Source: an uncultured Acetatifactor sp.
GTDB lineage: Bacteria; Bacillota; Clostridia; Lachnospirales; Lachnospiraceae
DNA length: 64,000 nt
Reading direction: 5' to 3'
Assembly: GCA_910584235.1 (NCBI GenBank)
Contig: CAJTZD010000004.1
Coordinates: 60,967-124,966 of the forward strand
This document shows, piece after piece, positions 43,045-52,619 of this stretch (position 1 is its first letter; each line of letters opens with the position of its first letter). The translations under genes and the position numbers were made by a program. The notes beneath the pieces were generated by a model. That model did not search any database and was not told the origin of the DNA. It was given only the letters and a program-made list of their open reading frames with translations.

Positions 43045-44166
43045 ATGGATAACTTTGCGACAATAAATATCGGACAGGACAGAGAGGATATGCCTTTGCC
43101 ATACGAAGGCCGTGAGAGCATACAGGATGGATATCTTAGGGGTACGGATGTGTTCCAGGATGGTTTTGCTGTAACAGAATACAGCCCTTTTGACGATGTC
43201 GATGATGATGAAGGGCAGACAGGATACCCTATGGAGTCTGACTGGATGGACACAGGCGGAGAGGAAAGCACCCCTGTGATGGAAGAGACAGACCATCAGG
43301 ATTCGGGATGCGGGTATAGGATAGGCGGTGACGGCAGCGTTGAAGATGATGAAGGGATCAGCCCCATAAAAAAGGATGCCGTGGAAACGGATGGGGCAGA
43401 AGCCGAGGAGGAACGGAAACGGGCAGAGCACGAGGCATCCGAAGCGAAAAGGAAAGCGGAGTGGGAAGCCAGGCAGCAGGAGAAGAGGGAAGCGCGGAAG
43501 GCACAGATGGAGCGGATCAGGGCCATGAGCGATGAGGAGCTGGCGGCACAGTCCATGAAAAGGGTGGAGGCCGACACGGAGAAGCTGACGCGCCGCAACA
43601 TGAAGGAATGCGTCTCCGAGTACATCCAGACCGCATGCTTGGAGGACGCCGAGTTTGCACGGCAGGCCATGCTCCCCCAGAAGAACATGGTCCGCTGCTT
43701 CCAGTACATCAACCGGAAGGCCTATGAATACGTGCAGGATGAGATAAAGGCCAATGGGATACATCCGGGGCGGGACAATACCTGCTATGCCAGCGATGTC
43801 CCGGACGACCTCTGCTACCACTGGGCGGAGGAGTATTTCCGGACCATGGACGTGAAGGAGGACGAAGAGGAGGAAGAGAGGTTCGTCCCGAAGCCCTACA
43901 TGGGAAAGGGCTCCCCGGGCCCATCTTCCAGGAAAACAGCAGGGAAAAAGGCGGCTTCCCACAAGCCAGGCACGGGCAAAGTGAAGGCGAAGGCAGAAGG
44001 CCAGAGCGAAAAAAGCGGGAAAGGCGCAGCGGATGGGAAAGCCGGGGACAGGCCTGACGGCAGGGCTGCAGACAGAAGGCAGAAGGCGGCTGATGACGGC
44101 CAGCTCTCTTTCATAGGCCAGATGACATTCAGCGGCTTTGAGGCACAGGAGGTGAAGGCAGGATGA
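43045..44166 (+). CDS. PcfK-like / AcrIIA9-family protein
   Basis: A 373-residue protein. Residues 1-110 are acidic and variable, 120-170 a Glu/Arg/Ala helix. The conserved core (about 175-290) reads LTRRNMKECVSEYIQTACLE, AMLPQKNMVRCFQYINRKAY, DVPDDLCYHWAEEYFRT and ERFVPKPYMGK, then a Lys/Gly-rich tail ends in DGQLSFIGQMTFSGF. This is the PcfK family of pCF10-type elements, some members of which inhibit type II Cas9 (AcrIIA9). Whether this one does is not known from sequence. It overlaps the PcfJ-like gene by 4 bp (ATGA). Confidence 0.75.
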   Translation: MDNFATINIGQDREDMPLPYEGRESIQDGYLRGTDVFQDGFAVTEYSPFDDVDDDEGQTGYPMESDWMDTGGEESTPVMEETDHQDSGCGYRIGGDGSVEDDEGISPIKKDAVETDGAEAEEERKRAEHEASEAKRKAEWEARQQEKREARKAQMERIRAMSDEELAAQSMKRVEADTEKLTRRNMKECVSEYIQTACLEDAEFARQAMLPQKNMVRCFQYINRKAYEYVQDEIKANGIHPGRDNTCYASDVPDDLCYHWAEEYFRTMDVKEDEEEEERFVPKPYMGKGSPGPSSRKTAGKKAASHKPGTGKVKAKAEGQSEKSGKGAADGKAGDRPDGRAADRRQKAADDGQLSFIGQMTFSGFEAQEVKAG

Positions 44167-46187
44167 AGACAGGGCGAAAGGCTGACAAAAAGAAAATCGA
44201 CAGGAGGGAGTGCAGGAAGCATGCGGATCCCGGCCTGCGGATGCGCCGGGACAGCGGGCTGCTCTGTGCGGGACAGGTGGACTATATCGTGCGCACTGCG
44301 GTGAAGACTATAGGCCATAAAAGGCTGTTGGTGCTGTACGTCTATTCCCGGGAGGAGGCCGCAGGCGGCACCTTCCGTCCCACATTCACTGTGTTCCAGG
44401 GCAGGGGCGACTTCGCCACCCTTGCCAGGAGGGAGGATGGGAGCCTTGCCTGGAGGAAGGCTCCCTTTGAAGCCCTGGGCGGCTATTGGAGGTTCCAGTC
44501 CAGGTGCGCGTTCCATACGCCGAAGGATGAGGAGCGGGTGTGGCATTTCTGCGGGACAGGCAGTGCAGGGGGGTTCCAGCCCCTGCTGTCCCTCCAGAGC
44601 CGGATCTGCCAGGAAAGGAGGAGGGAAAGGCAGCGGGAGCAGGAGCGGAAGGTCCTGAAGCGCATGGAGGCCCTCCCGGCGCTTCCCCGGGGCCTGCGGG
44701 GCTGGGCGCAGAAGAGCGTCATGCCCGCATATTTTTTCTATGATTACCGGAAAGGCGCTAAAGAGGTGAAAGGGACCTGTTCAAGCTGCGGAAAGGAAGT
44801 GACGGTCTCCGGGGCAAGGCACAATGCCAAAGGCACCTGCCCGGGCTGCGGGCGGGAAGTGACCATGAAGACCAGGGGCCGCAGGGGGAGGATGTTCGAC
44901 CGGGATACCCTGCAGGTGATCCAGAGGACAGGGCCCTGGGCGGCTGTAGTGAGGGTCATGAAGTGCTGCTGCGCCTACCGGGGGCAGGACATGCCGGAGA
45001 TGTCGCTCTGGGAGAGCATGCGCCTCTTCGTCAGGCTGGGCAGGGACGGGATGGAGTGTGAAAGCTATTATGACTCCTACCAGACATACGGCCTGACCGG
45101 ATGGAGGAAGGGCAGCAGGCCCATGCGCTGCTTCTACCAGTACAGCTTCGAGGCGGATGCATGCGGCTGGCTCTACTGTGGGAACCTGCCGGACGCCCTG
45201 GAGGGCACGCCATGGCAGTACTGCCAGATTAAGGAATATTCCGGACACTGCGGGAGCCCCCTGGAGGCCGTCCCGTTCCTGGCCGCCCATGTGCGCCATC
45301 CCAGGCTGGAGCATCTGGTAAAGATGGGGTTCTGGGAGCTGGCATCCAATCTGGCCTATGGAAGCGAATGCGGCAGGCTCCTGGACGAGGGCCAGGACAG
45401 GACGCACAGGGTGCTGCAGGTGGGCGCTGAGGATGTCCCTTTCCTCCGCAGGCTGGACCCGCTGCCGTCAGAACTGGAGGCCTTCCAGGGATACTGTAGG
45501 CGGAACCTGAAAGGACGGCAGGGGCTCCTGCTCTGGCAGAGGGAAAGGAAGGCATGGCGGGATGTGCCGGAGGTGCTGGATTATATGACGCCCCATAAGA
45601 TGATGAGGTATCTGGAGGGGCAGTGCCAGTCCCTGTGCCTGCGGAGGACGGAGCGTGGGGGCCTGCGGTATGCCTCCATGCAGGACGTGGCAAGCGAGTA
45701 CCGGGACTACCTGGGCATGTGCGCAGGCCAGCGCTATGACATGAAGAACAGCTTCGTCCTGTACCCTAAGGACCTGCAGGAGGCACATGACAGGGAGGCC
45801 CGCCGCATCAGGCTGAAGGCGGACGCGAAGACGCGCAGGGCGTTCAAGGCCGTCTGCAGGAAGCTGAAAGGGAAGATGGATTTTGAGATGGATGGGATGA
45901 AGGTCATGGTGCCGACGGTCCCGAAAGACCTCGTTTCGGAGGGCCATGCCCTGCACCACTGCGTGGGAGGCTATGTGGGCTGCATGGCGAAAGGGGAGTG
46001 CGCCATCCTGTTCCTCCGCCAGTGCGCGGAGGAGGGGAAGCCGTTCTATACCATCGAAGTACGGGACGGCAGGGTGGCGCAGGTGAGAGGGATGAAGAAC
46101 TGCGGCCCCACCCCCGAGGTTGCCCGGTTCATAAGACAATGGAAGAAAGAGGTGCTGGAGGCGCCTGCGGTGGAGAGGGCTGCGTAA
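44163..46187 (+). CDS. PcfJ-like protein
   Basis: A 674-residue protein with the PcfJ hallmark near the C-terminus: LVSEGHALHHCVGGYVG, KGECAILFLRQCAEEGKPFY, TIEVRDGRVAQVRG and a final EVARFIRQWKKE. A zinc-ribbon-like region (CSSCGKEV and CPGCGREV) lies near residues 205-235. PcfJ proteins accompany PcfK on enterococcal and clostridial conjugative elements and are of unknown function. It overlaps the PcfK-like gene and is followed by a small conserved gene, forming an operon. Confidence 0.85.
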   Translation: MKTGRKADKKKIDRRECRKHADPGLRMRRDSGLLCAGQVDYIVRTAVKTIGHKRLLVLYVYSREEAAGGTFRPTFTVFQGRGDFATLARREDGSLAWRKAPFEALGGYWRFQSRCAFHTPKDEERVWHFCGTGSAGGFQPLLSLQSRICQERRRERQREQERKVLKRMEALPALPRGLRGWAQKSVMPAYFFYDYRKGAKEVKGTCSSCGKEVTVSGARHNAKGTCPGCGREVTMKTRGRRGRMFDRDTLQVIQRTGPWAAVVRVMKCCCAYRGQDMPEMSLWESMRLFVRLGRDGMECESYYDSYQTYGLTGWRKGSRPMRCFYQYSFEADACGWLYCGNLPDALEGTPWQYCQIKEYSGHCGSPLEAVPFLAAHVRHPRLEHLVKMGFWELASNLAYGSECGRLLDEGQDRTHRVLQVGAEDVPFLRRLDPLPSELEAFQGYCRRNLKGRQGLLLWQRERKAWRDVPEVLDYMTPHKMMRYLEGQCQSLCLRRTERGGLRYASMQDVASEYRDYLGMCAGQRYDMKNSFVLYPKDLQEAHDREARRIRLKADAKTRRAFKAVCRKLKGKMDFEMDGMKVMVPTVPKDLVSEGHALHHCVGGYVGCMAKGECAILFLRQCAEEGKPFYTIEVRDGRVAQVRGMKNCGPTPEVARFIRQWKKEVLEAPAVERAA

Positions 46188-46221
46188 GGGAGAGCCTTAG
46201 GGCACACGGAGAGGAGGAAAT

Positions 46222-46854
46222 ATGGTTCAGGAAAAGAGGACGATGCTGAAGCTTTCGGCATCAGGGGAGTGCGTATCCATGCGGACGGTATCCAGGGGGT
46301 TCCGCTCGCCGCACAGGTTCGTCCTGCTGGAAAAGGAGCTGGAGGAACTGGAAGAGAATCGGTATGCCTTATCTGCAGACATCCGTTCTTTTGCAGTGCT
46401 GCGCCTGCAGAGGGCAGTTGTAGGAGGGGATGTCCTTGTGGTCAGGCTTGTCTGGCTGAGCGATGCCGCGGAAGGCAAGCTTTCCGGGACAGAGGAGACC
46501 CTGCGGTTTCCGTGGGATGATTTCCAGGAAGGGATTGCGGAGAGCCGCAGCCTGGACGGGGAGGCCGTGAGGCTGCTGGCAATGAAGGACGGCGGACGCC
46601 CGAAGGTTGAGTTCCGCAGCAGGGGGCACCTCAAGGACGTGGCGGGGATGCCTGGGCTGCGGAAGAAGTTGGGGAAGTTCCTTGCCAGCCACCTGGCGTG
46701 GGAAGGGAGCGTCAGGATCATGGTGTACGATGACTTTGTGCCCTACAGCTTCTTCTTCCAGGAGGAGAAGCCGGGCGGCACAGGCCTGTGCGGAGGAATC
46801 CTCCTGCATGGGCAGGAGGACATGAAAAAGGCATATTATGAGATACATACATGA
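46222..46854 (+). CDS. Conserved element protein, unknown
   Basis: A 210-residue protein (MVQEKRTMLKLSASGECVSM, RFVLLEKELEELEENRYALS, KVEFRSRGHLKDVAGMPGLR, VRIMVYDDFVPYSFFFQEEK). Mixed alpha/beta, no recognised motif. GGAGGAAA precedes the ATG. It is the last gene of the PcfK-PcfJ operon, with a terminator 30 bp after the stop. The base composition is that of the core, in contrast to the AT-rich gene that follows. Confidence 0.5.
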   Translation: MVQEKRTMLKLSASGECVSMRTVSRGFRSPHRFVLLEKELEELEENRYALSADIRSFAVLRLQRAVVGGDVLVVRLVWLSDAAEGKLSGTEETLRFPWDDFQEGIAESRSLDGEAVRLLAMKDGGRPKVEFRSRGHLKDVAGMPGLRKKLGKFLASHLAWEGSVRIMVYDDFVPYSFFFQEEKPGGTGLCGGILLHGQEDMKKAYYEIHT

Positions 46855-46884
46855 TTTGGCAGATGTTAGATTTAAGAAAACAGG

Positions 46885-46917
46885 GTCAACAGCAGTTTTG
46901 TTGTTGGCTCTATTTTT
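46885..46917 (+). terminator. Terminator after the PcfK-PcfJ operon
   Basis: GTCAACA (46885-46891) pairs with TGTTGGC (46902-46908) with one U-G pair, followed by five T (46913-46917). Confidence 0.65.
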
Positions 46918-46993
46918 GTGTATATAAAAACAGGAAGCTCAGATCGTGATACTAAAAAATACAGCAATGTAGCAATATTTGAGCGGACTTTCA

Positions 46994-47022
46994 TTGATAT
47001 GCCAGTCTGTATATGGTAAGAT
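46994..47022 (+). promoter_or_regulatory. Putative promoter of the Avs-like gene
   Basis: TTGATA (46994-46999), 17 bp, TAAGAT (47017-47022), about 80 bp upstream of the ATG at 47105. Boxes are one or two bases off consensus. Confidence 0.45.
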
Positions 47023-47104
47023 TTTGAAAGAGGGCACTTTATGACTGGTGAGTCGAATAGCATGTAATTTATACTGTAGACTGGATTGTACAAAGGGGAC
47101 TATT

Positions 47105-50100
47105 ATGGCATATGAAGCAGGCGGAAGAGCGGATAAATCAGGAAACCGTTTTGAATATAACTGGACAATCAACAAAATGTTGGATGTCCTGAATGAAAAA
47201 ATATCGTATCTTACCATAGAAGCAGTCGGAGATGACGAGAGGGGAGTGGATTTATGGATTGGAAATAAGGATGGAACCCGTGAAGGGCAGCAATGCAAAG
47301 GGCGGTGCCGCAGTAATGAATGTTGGACATATGGGGACGTGAATGAAAGAGGAATCTGGGATAACTGGAAAGGCCATCTTGAAAATAGCAAAGCTAATTT
47401 GGTTTCTTTAGTTTCTCCGCTTGCATTTACCACATTGGAAGACATAACCCAGATGGCGAGGAATACAGATGCCACAAAGCCGAGAGGTTTTTATGAATAC
47501 CAGATAAAGAAATCAGGGAAAAAGACAGTAGAGTTTTTTTGCAAATACTGTGATGCAATGGGCATAAATCCTGATGAAGAGAGTGGCATAGCAACTGCGA
47601 TTGACTATATGTCAAGGACGTTTTATCGAAACCCTGGCAACTTTGGATTGAGGGAAATTCTTCTGCAAAGAATTGAACTGTTATTTATTGGCGATGGGGA
47701 AGAGATTTTTTCAAAGCTGCTCAAATTTATTCTGTTGGAAGATATTTGGGGAAAGAAGATAGATGCGCTGATGATTACAGATTACTGTAAGGATGCGGGC
47801 ATTGTCTTTCGGGATTTGGCGAGGGATGGGAGAATACTTCCTGCTATTTTGGATTTAAACGAAGAATATCAATCCGTATTTAGAAGATTTCAGGGCGGAT
47901 ATATTATACGGAATGAGGCAAAATGCTGCTGGCAGTGGATATTAGATGGAAAGTCAGTAATCGTCCATGGACATGCAGGCATGGGTAAAAGCGGGTGTAT
48001 AGAGAACATTATTCAATTCTGTAAGGAATCGGAGACTTTATATCTGGCTGTCAAGCTGGACAAAAGAATACCACATGATACTGCTGAGAGATGGGGGCAG
48101 AGCATGGGATTGTCCGCATCTGTTTCGCAGTGCCTGAGTGCTGTGTCCTGTGATAAAAGGGCAGTCCTTATTTTTGACCAGTTGGATGCTTTGCGATGGA
48201 CGCAGGCACATTCCAGCGATTCACTTGCCATATGCAGAAAAATAATTCGGGAAGTCGGGCAGATTAACCGGGAACGTAGCCATAAGATTTCAATCGTTAT
48301 GGCGTGCCGCACGTATGATTTGGAAAACGACCGTAACATACAGGGGTTGTTTGAAGATTCGGCGAGGCCGGGCTGCATGATAGAGTGGGAAAGAATCCGG
48401 GTGGATAAATTGAGCCTGGAAGAGGTGGAAAAGGTTGTAGGTTCCGTTTATAAATCCCTAACTCCAAAGACAAGGGAGTTGTTGTCAACGGCAAGCAATC
48501 TGTATATATGGGAACATCTGGATGTCAAGCGGGAAGTTGAAATAAGCACAAAACAGCAGCTTGTGAGGGAATGGTGGGGGCAACTAAAGAGCAAGGCTGA
48601 CAGGAATGGCCTCGATTCAGATAAATTGGAAAGGATAAAGGATAGTTTCATAAAGCGTTGTGACAGGAGCGGGAAGATGTATGCGAGCTGCTCCTGGCTG
48701 AACATGACAAATGATTACAGGGATTTCCTGCAGTCGAATGGATTTTTTGTGTTAATGGACGATAAGGTGTCATTGGTGCATCAATCCATTTTGGATTGTT
48801 TTTTTGCGGAGCATATGTTGGCGCAGCTTTATGATGATGTAAGCCTTTCAGATATTATAGGAGAAAAGAGCAGACAGAATCCGGGCAGACGGTATCAGGT
48901 ACAGATGTTCCTGCAGCTTTTACTGGAAGATTCAGAAGAGGATTTTTTAGCTGTCGGGGAAAAGCTATTAGGGTTAGAGGATGTGCGATACAATGTGAAA
49001 TATGTATTTATAGAAATCCTTTCCCAGATAACAGAACCGGATAAGAGTGTGTTCAAGTTTGTCCAAAGATTCCTGTGGGACGATAGCTGGGGAAAGCACT
49101 TTAGGAACGTGGTGGTTTGGAGGAAACAGGCATATGTAAGAAAGTTACGTGAACGTGGCGACCTGGATATATGGATGCAGTATGAAGATAAGTATAGCTA
49201 TGTAACGGGTCTGTTCCACAGTATTATCCCGAACTACAGCAAGGAGGATATAGCGTTTTTACAGAAGTATGTATTAGATTCAGAGAAAGCAGATGAATGG
49301 ATAAAATGCCTGGTAAGGGATATACATGAAGGAAGTGATGCCTTTTTTGAATTAAAATTAAGCTATTATAGACAATTTCCTCAGTCTTTTAAGCAATATA
49401 AGGATATTCTGCTGAGAAACAAAATAAAGGATTTGCGTTCTGTTCAATTAGTAGCTTTGATGCTGGAACAGCATGTGGATGAAGGGTTCGATAGTCTTTA
49501 TCGCTACGATGAAGTCTTTATATCAGAAGACTCACATGACTTTAGAACGCAATATAAAAATATCTTTGAAATATTGATGCCCTTTATACCGATGGAGGAT
49601 CAGGGTGTTTTTTCTAGGTGGTCTGCAAGGTATTCAGGCAAACACCGTTTGGAAAGGGTATGTATTCAGATTATAAAAAGTGCGAACAAGCATTTTGCCA
49701 AAAATGAGCCTGAGTTATTTCTGTCAAAGGTTTCATGCTATATGGGTACAGGGGTTTCGCTGCATAATGAATTGATACTGGATTCCTTTCAATATCTGCC
49801 GGATTTGTATGCAGATTATATTTTGGAATATATGTGTGGCGATTTTGAAGAGAGAATATTTGAATGTACAAGCGGAAATGGGGATAAACTGCTGCTTGTA
49901 AAGGCAGTGCTTGAAAAAAATGCCGTGATTTGTTCAGATGAAGCATATTCTGAATTGGAGTTTTGTATCATCCATTATAAGACACCGGATGCAAAAGAAC
50001 GGTTACATCGCAGGATGGAATATAACAAAACAAAAAAGAAAGGGGATACATGGGCGTACTGGAATTTCTGCGGGGATCTGCAAAATGATTTGCTAGGAAT

Positions 50101-51649
50101 CCTGCCAATTAACCGTATGGGGAAGGAGGCTAAGGAACTGAAAGCGGTTTTGGGCAGAGCATGCGAAAGAGGTTCAATATATCGATATAATGCAGACTGT
50201 AGGGGTGGGGGAGTCAACACTCCAATTGCTGGAAAAAAACTGAAATTTGATGCCTGGAAGGGAATTCTTCTGAACGATAAATTGCCATTAGAAAGATTCT
50301 TTGGGGTTCCCAAAAAGGATGGCAGGTATATAAATAATTCTGTGGGGGCGTTTGCAACAGAATTTCAAAAGGCAGTTTCAGACTCTCCGGCTGAATTTCT
50401 GCAGAATGTTTTGAATATGAAAGAGGAGATAAATGCAGTCTATGTCAAGGCATTGGCAAGAGGGATTGCCTACAGCAATAGGCATGATGAAGTTGACAAT
50501 GGTAGCATAGAAGAAATGTTTCTGAAATATCCCTACGATTATGGGACAGGGATAGCGTTGGAATACTGTGAGATTATAGATAGAAAACAGGATATTGTTT
50601 GGTCTGAATCTACTTTGGACATGCTGTGCAGTATCATCCATGATCGTAAAGCGTTTATTCAGGATAAAGCAGAAGAGGATGCCGAGGCTTCGGAGGAGAC
50701 CATAGAAAAGGCGGAAAGTAAAATGTTATATTCTGTCGTAGGAGTCGCTGCCCGGGCAATAAGCGGCATATTGTTCGGAAATAGAAGTGCGCTGGAAAAA
50801 TTTAAGTCACCGCTTGATGAATTGGTGGATGATGTTGATTTTGTATCGAGATATGCATGTGTTTATGCTTTATGGACAGCTTACCATATTGAAAGGGACT
50901 GGGCAATAAGCAGGATCAGAAGAATGTTTCATTCAGACTTTCGGTTGGCGGGTATTTCAGATAGGAGAGTTCATTTTGCCTTGTATAAGGAAGATAAAGA
51001 AATTGTACAGAATGTATTAAGGGATGGATTCTGTTCTGATGATGATGTCCTGAAAGAAAGGTGCGGTGAATCTATTGCTGAAATGTATCTCGTTTATAAT
51101 GATTTTGATGATATATTTGATTTCTTTCCAACATTGGAAGAGAAACAGAAAAAAGCTATGGTCAGCATGCTTATAGTATATCTTGGAATTGATAAATATC
51201 ATGAAAAAGCTAAAAAAGAGTTAGGTCATATTCTTGAATATAATGACGAGAAGCTAATCGATTCATGGTCTGGTTTATTCTATAAAAATAGGATATGCCT
51301 GTCGCAGGACAGAGATTTTCTGTTACGTTTAATGACATCAGAATTGGGAGCTAAGATGATGTTTGCATTTGAAGAATACATAAGAAAGCATGGTAATTTA
51401 TTGGATTATTCAGACATAATCCTTAAAATGGCTTGCTATATTTTAGAAGATGCAGATATGACTAGGCAGGACAGGTGGCTGATTGAGAGAGGCTTGATTA
51501 AATTAGTCTGGGGGCTTTATGACGAAGCTAACTCGGAAGAGAATATGGATGAAGATATTTCCGCAAGATGTTTGGACGTTTGGGATTTGATGTTTGAAAA
51601 GCAGATTGGGGAGACGCAGGAATTGACTAGAAAGATGATGGAATTATAA
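47105..51649 (+). CDS. Avs-like STAND ATPase with N-terminal nuclease-like domain
   Basis: A 1514-residue protein, AT-rich against its neighbours. Residues 5-67 carry the start typical of Cap4/DUF4297-like nuclease domains: GGRADKSGNRFEYNWTINKM (E17), then D49 in GVDLWI and Q63-x-K65 in GQQCKGR, a PD-(D/E)XK variant. Residues about 280-480 form a P-loop ATPase: Walker A GHAGMGKS (289-296), Walker B VLIFDQLDAL with D358, and VMACRTYDL. The remaining ~1000 residues are helical without known motif, as in the sensor arms of antiviral STAND proteins. Avs proteins bind a phage protein, oligomerise and turn on the nuclease. It has its own promoter and AAAGGGG site. The exact Avs type is not decided. 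Confidence 0.8.
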   Translation: MAYEAGGRADKSGNRFEYNWTINKMLDVLNEKISYLTIEAVGDDERGVDLWIGNKDGTREGQQCKGRCRSNECWTYGDVNERGIWDNWKGHLENSKANLVSLVSPLAFTTLEDITQMARNTDATKPRGFYEYQIKKSGKKTVEFFCKYCDAMGINPDEESGIATAIDYMSRTFYRNPGNFGLREILLQRIELLFIGDGEEIFSKLLKFILLEDIWGKKIDALMITDYCKDAGIVFRDLARDGRILPAILDLNEEYQSVFRRFQGGYIIRNEAKCCWQWILDGKSVIVHGHAGMGKSGCIENIIQFCKESETLYLAVKLDKRIPHDTAERWGQSMGLSASVSQCLSAVSCDKRAVLIFDQLDALRWTQAHSSDSLAICRKIIREVGQINRERSHKISIVMACRTYDLENDRNIQGLFEDSARPGCMIEWERIRVDKLSLEEVEKVVGSVYKSLTPKTRELLSTASNLYIWEHLDVKREVEISTKQQLVREWWGQLKSKADRNGLDSDKLERIKDSFIKRCDRSGKMYASCSWLNMTNDYRDFLQSNGFFVLMDDKVSLVHQSILDCFFAEHMLAQLYDDVSLSDIIGEKSRQNPGRRYQVQMFLQLLLEDSEEDFLAVGEKLLGLEDVRYNVKYVFIEILSQITEPDKSVFKFVQRFLWDDSWGKHFRNVVVWRKQAYVRKLRERGDLDIWMQYEDKYSYVTGLFHSIIPNYSKEDIAFLQKYVLDSEKADEWIKCLVRDIHEGSDAFFELKLSYYRQFPQSFKQYKDILLRNKIKDLRSVQLVALMLEQHVDEGFDSLYRYDEVFISEDSHDFRTQYKNIFEILMPFIPMEDQGVFSRWSARYSGKHRLERVCIQIIKSANKHFAKNEPELFLSKVSCYMGTGVSLHNELILDSFQYLPDLYADYILEYMCGDFEERIFECTSGNGDKLLLVKAVLEKNAVICSDEAYSELEFCIIHYKTPDAKERLHRRMEYNKTKKKGDTWAYWNFCGDLQNDLLGILPINRMGKEAKELKAVLGRACERGSIYRYNADCRGGGVNTPIAGKKLKFDAWKGILLNDKLPLERFFGVPKKDGRYINNSVGAFATEFQKAVSDSPAEFLQNVLNMKEEINAVYVKALARGIAYSNRHDEVDNGSIEEMFLKYPYDYGTGIALEYCEIIDRKQDIVWSESTLDMLCSIIHDRKAFIQDKAEEDAEASEETIEKAESKMLYSVVGVAARAISGILFGNRSALEKFKSPLDELVDDVDFVSRYACVYALWTAYHIERDWAISRIRRMFHSDFRLAGISDRRVHFALYKEDKEIVQNVLRDGFCSDDDVLKERCGESIAEMYLVYNDFDDIFDFFPTLEEKQKKAMVSMLIVYLGIDKYHEKAKKELGHILEYNDEKLIDSWSGLFYKNRICLSQDRDFLLRLMTSELGAKMMFAFEEYIRKHGNLLDYSDIILKMACYILEDADMTRQDRWLIERGLIKLVWGLYDEANSEENMDEDISARCLDVWDLMFEKQIGETQELTRKMMEL

Positions 51650-51928
51650 ATGAGAAAAAGTTTAGAATCATGGGTAAGCAGTCATTGGATTGAAAGTTTT
51701 TGGGTGTATTTCGATTGTATTAGAGCCTTTATCCGATAATGTAAGGTTCCTCCATATAAACAAAACGTTCTTAGTGTGTATATGTTTCTGTAGAGACCTG
51801 AAGGAGATGGCATTTATATATTACCATAAAGTGCAGGGCTGACTCGCACAAAAGCAGTAATGGGATTGCAATGCTTTGGTAATTAGAGTTAATTCTAAAG
51901 AAAATTGGTTTCAAGGAGGATTAGTTTT

Positions 51929-52504
51929 ATGAAAGATATTCTTGTTGTCCAGGGTGGGGGCAGGCTCAGCGGGAATACTGCCCAGTTGATTGGCAGTTTT
52001 GTAAAAGGTGCCGAAGATGTGGGGCATCGGGTGGAGGTAATCTCCCTGCTGAAAAATGAGGTGAAAGGCTGTTTGGGCTGTAATGCATGCCGCTATGGGA
52101 AGCCCTGCGTCCAGAAGGATGCGTTCAATGACATGGTTCCGAAGATAAAAGAGGCAGACTGTATTGTATTTGCCTCACCACTGTATTTCTGGACGTTTTC
52201 ATCCAGGTTGAAAGCATTTATTGAGAGGTTCTACTGCATCGCCCAGGAAGATACGGATCCACCTTTTGGCAGGTATGAAAAATATCCTGTAAGGGACTGC
52301 GCCTTGCTCATGACTGCCGCAGATAACTTCTTTTGGACTTTTGAACAGGCAGTTTCTTACTACAATTTTGCCGTGGTCAATTACATGGGGTTCCAGGATA
52401 AGGGGATGCTCCTGGCCGGAGGCTGCGGCGACACGAATGGGAAGCCTCAGATTGAGAAGACTGGGTATCTGCAGGAGGCATATGAGTTCGGGAAAAGTAT
52501 TTAA
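51929..52504 (+). CDS. Flavodoxin-family NAD(P)H-FMN reductase
   Basis: A 191-residue iron-sulfur-flavoprotein-type reductase. It begins MKDILVVQGGGRLSGNTAQL (FMN phosphate loop), has GCLGCNACRYGKPCVQKDAF with cysteines typical of the ISF/NADPH-dependent reductase group, and IVFASPLYFWTFSSRLKAFI. It would transfer electrons to quinones, nitro compounds or ferredoxin-like partners. AAGGAGG precedes the ATG at 51929. It starts a short set of redox-related cargo genes. The 280 bp before it shows nothing clear. Confidence 0.85.
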   Translation: MKDILVVQGGGRLSGNTAQLIGSFVKGAEDVGHRVEVISLLKNEVKGCLGCNACRYGKPCVQKDAFNDMVPKIKEADCIVFASPLYFWTFSSRLKAFIERFYCIAQEDTDPPFGRYEKYPVRDCALLMTAADNFFWTFEQAVSYYNFAVVNYMGFQDKGMLLAGGCGDTNGKPQIEKTGYLQEAYEFGKSI

Positions 52505-52619
52505 CAGGAGGAGTATACGCCCTCTTCTCTGGTAGGCAGTATTGGAAGTAAATGGTAAAAGGAATAAAGGGCGAAATAAGTAAGGGAAATAAAGAGTTAC
52601 GGAAGCGAGAGGGATACAG

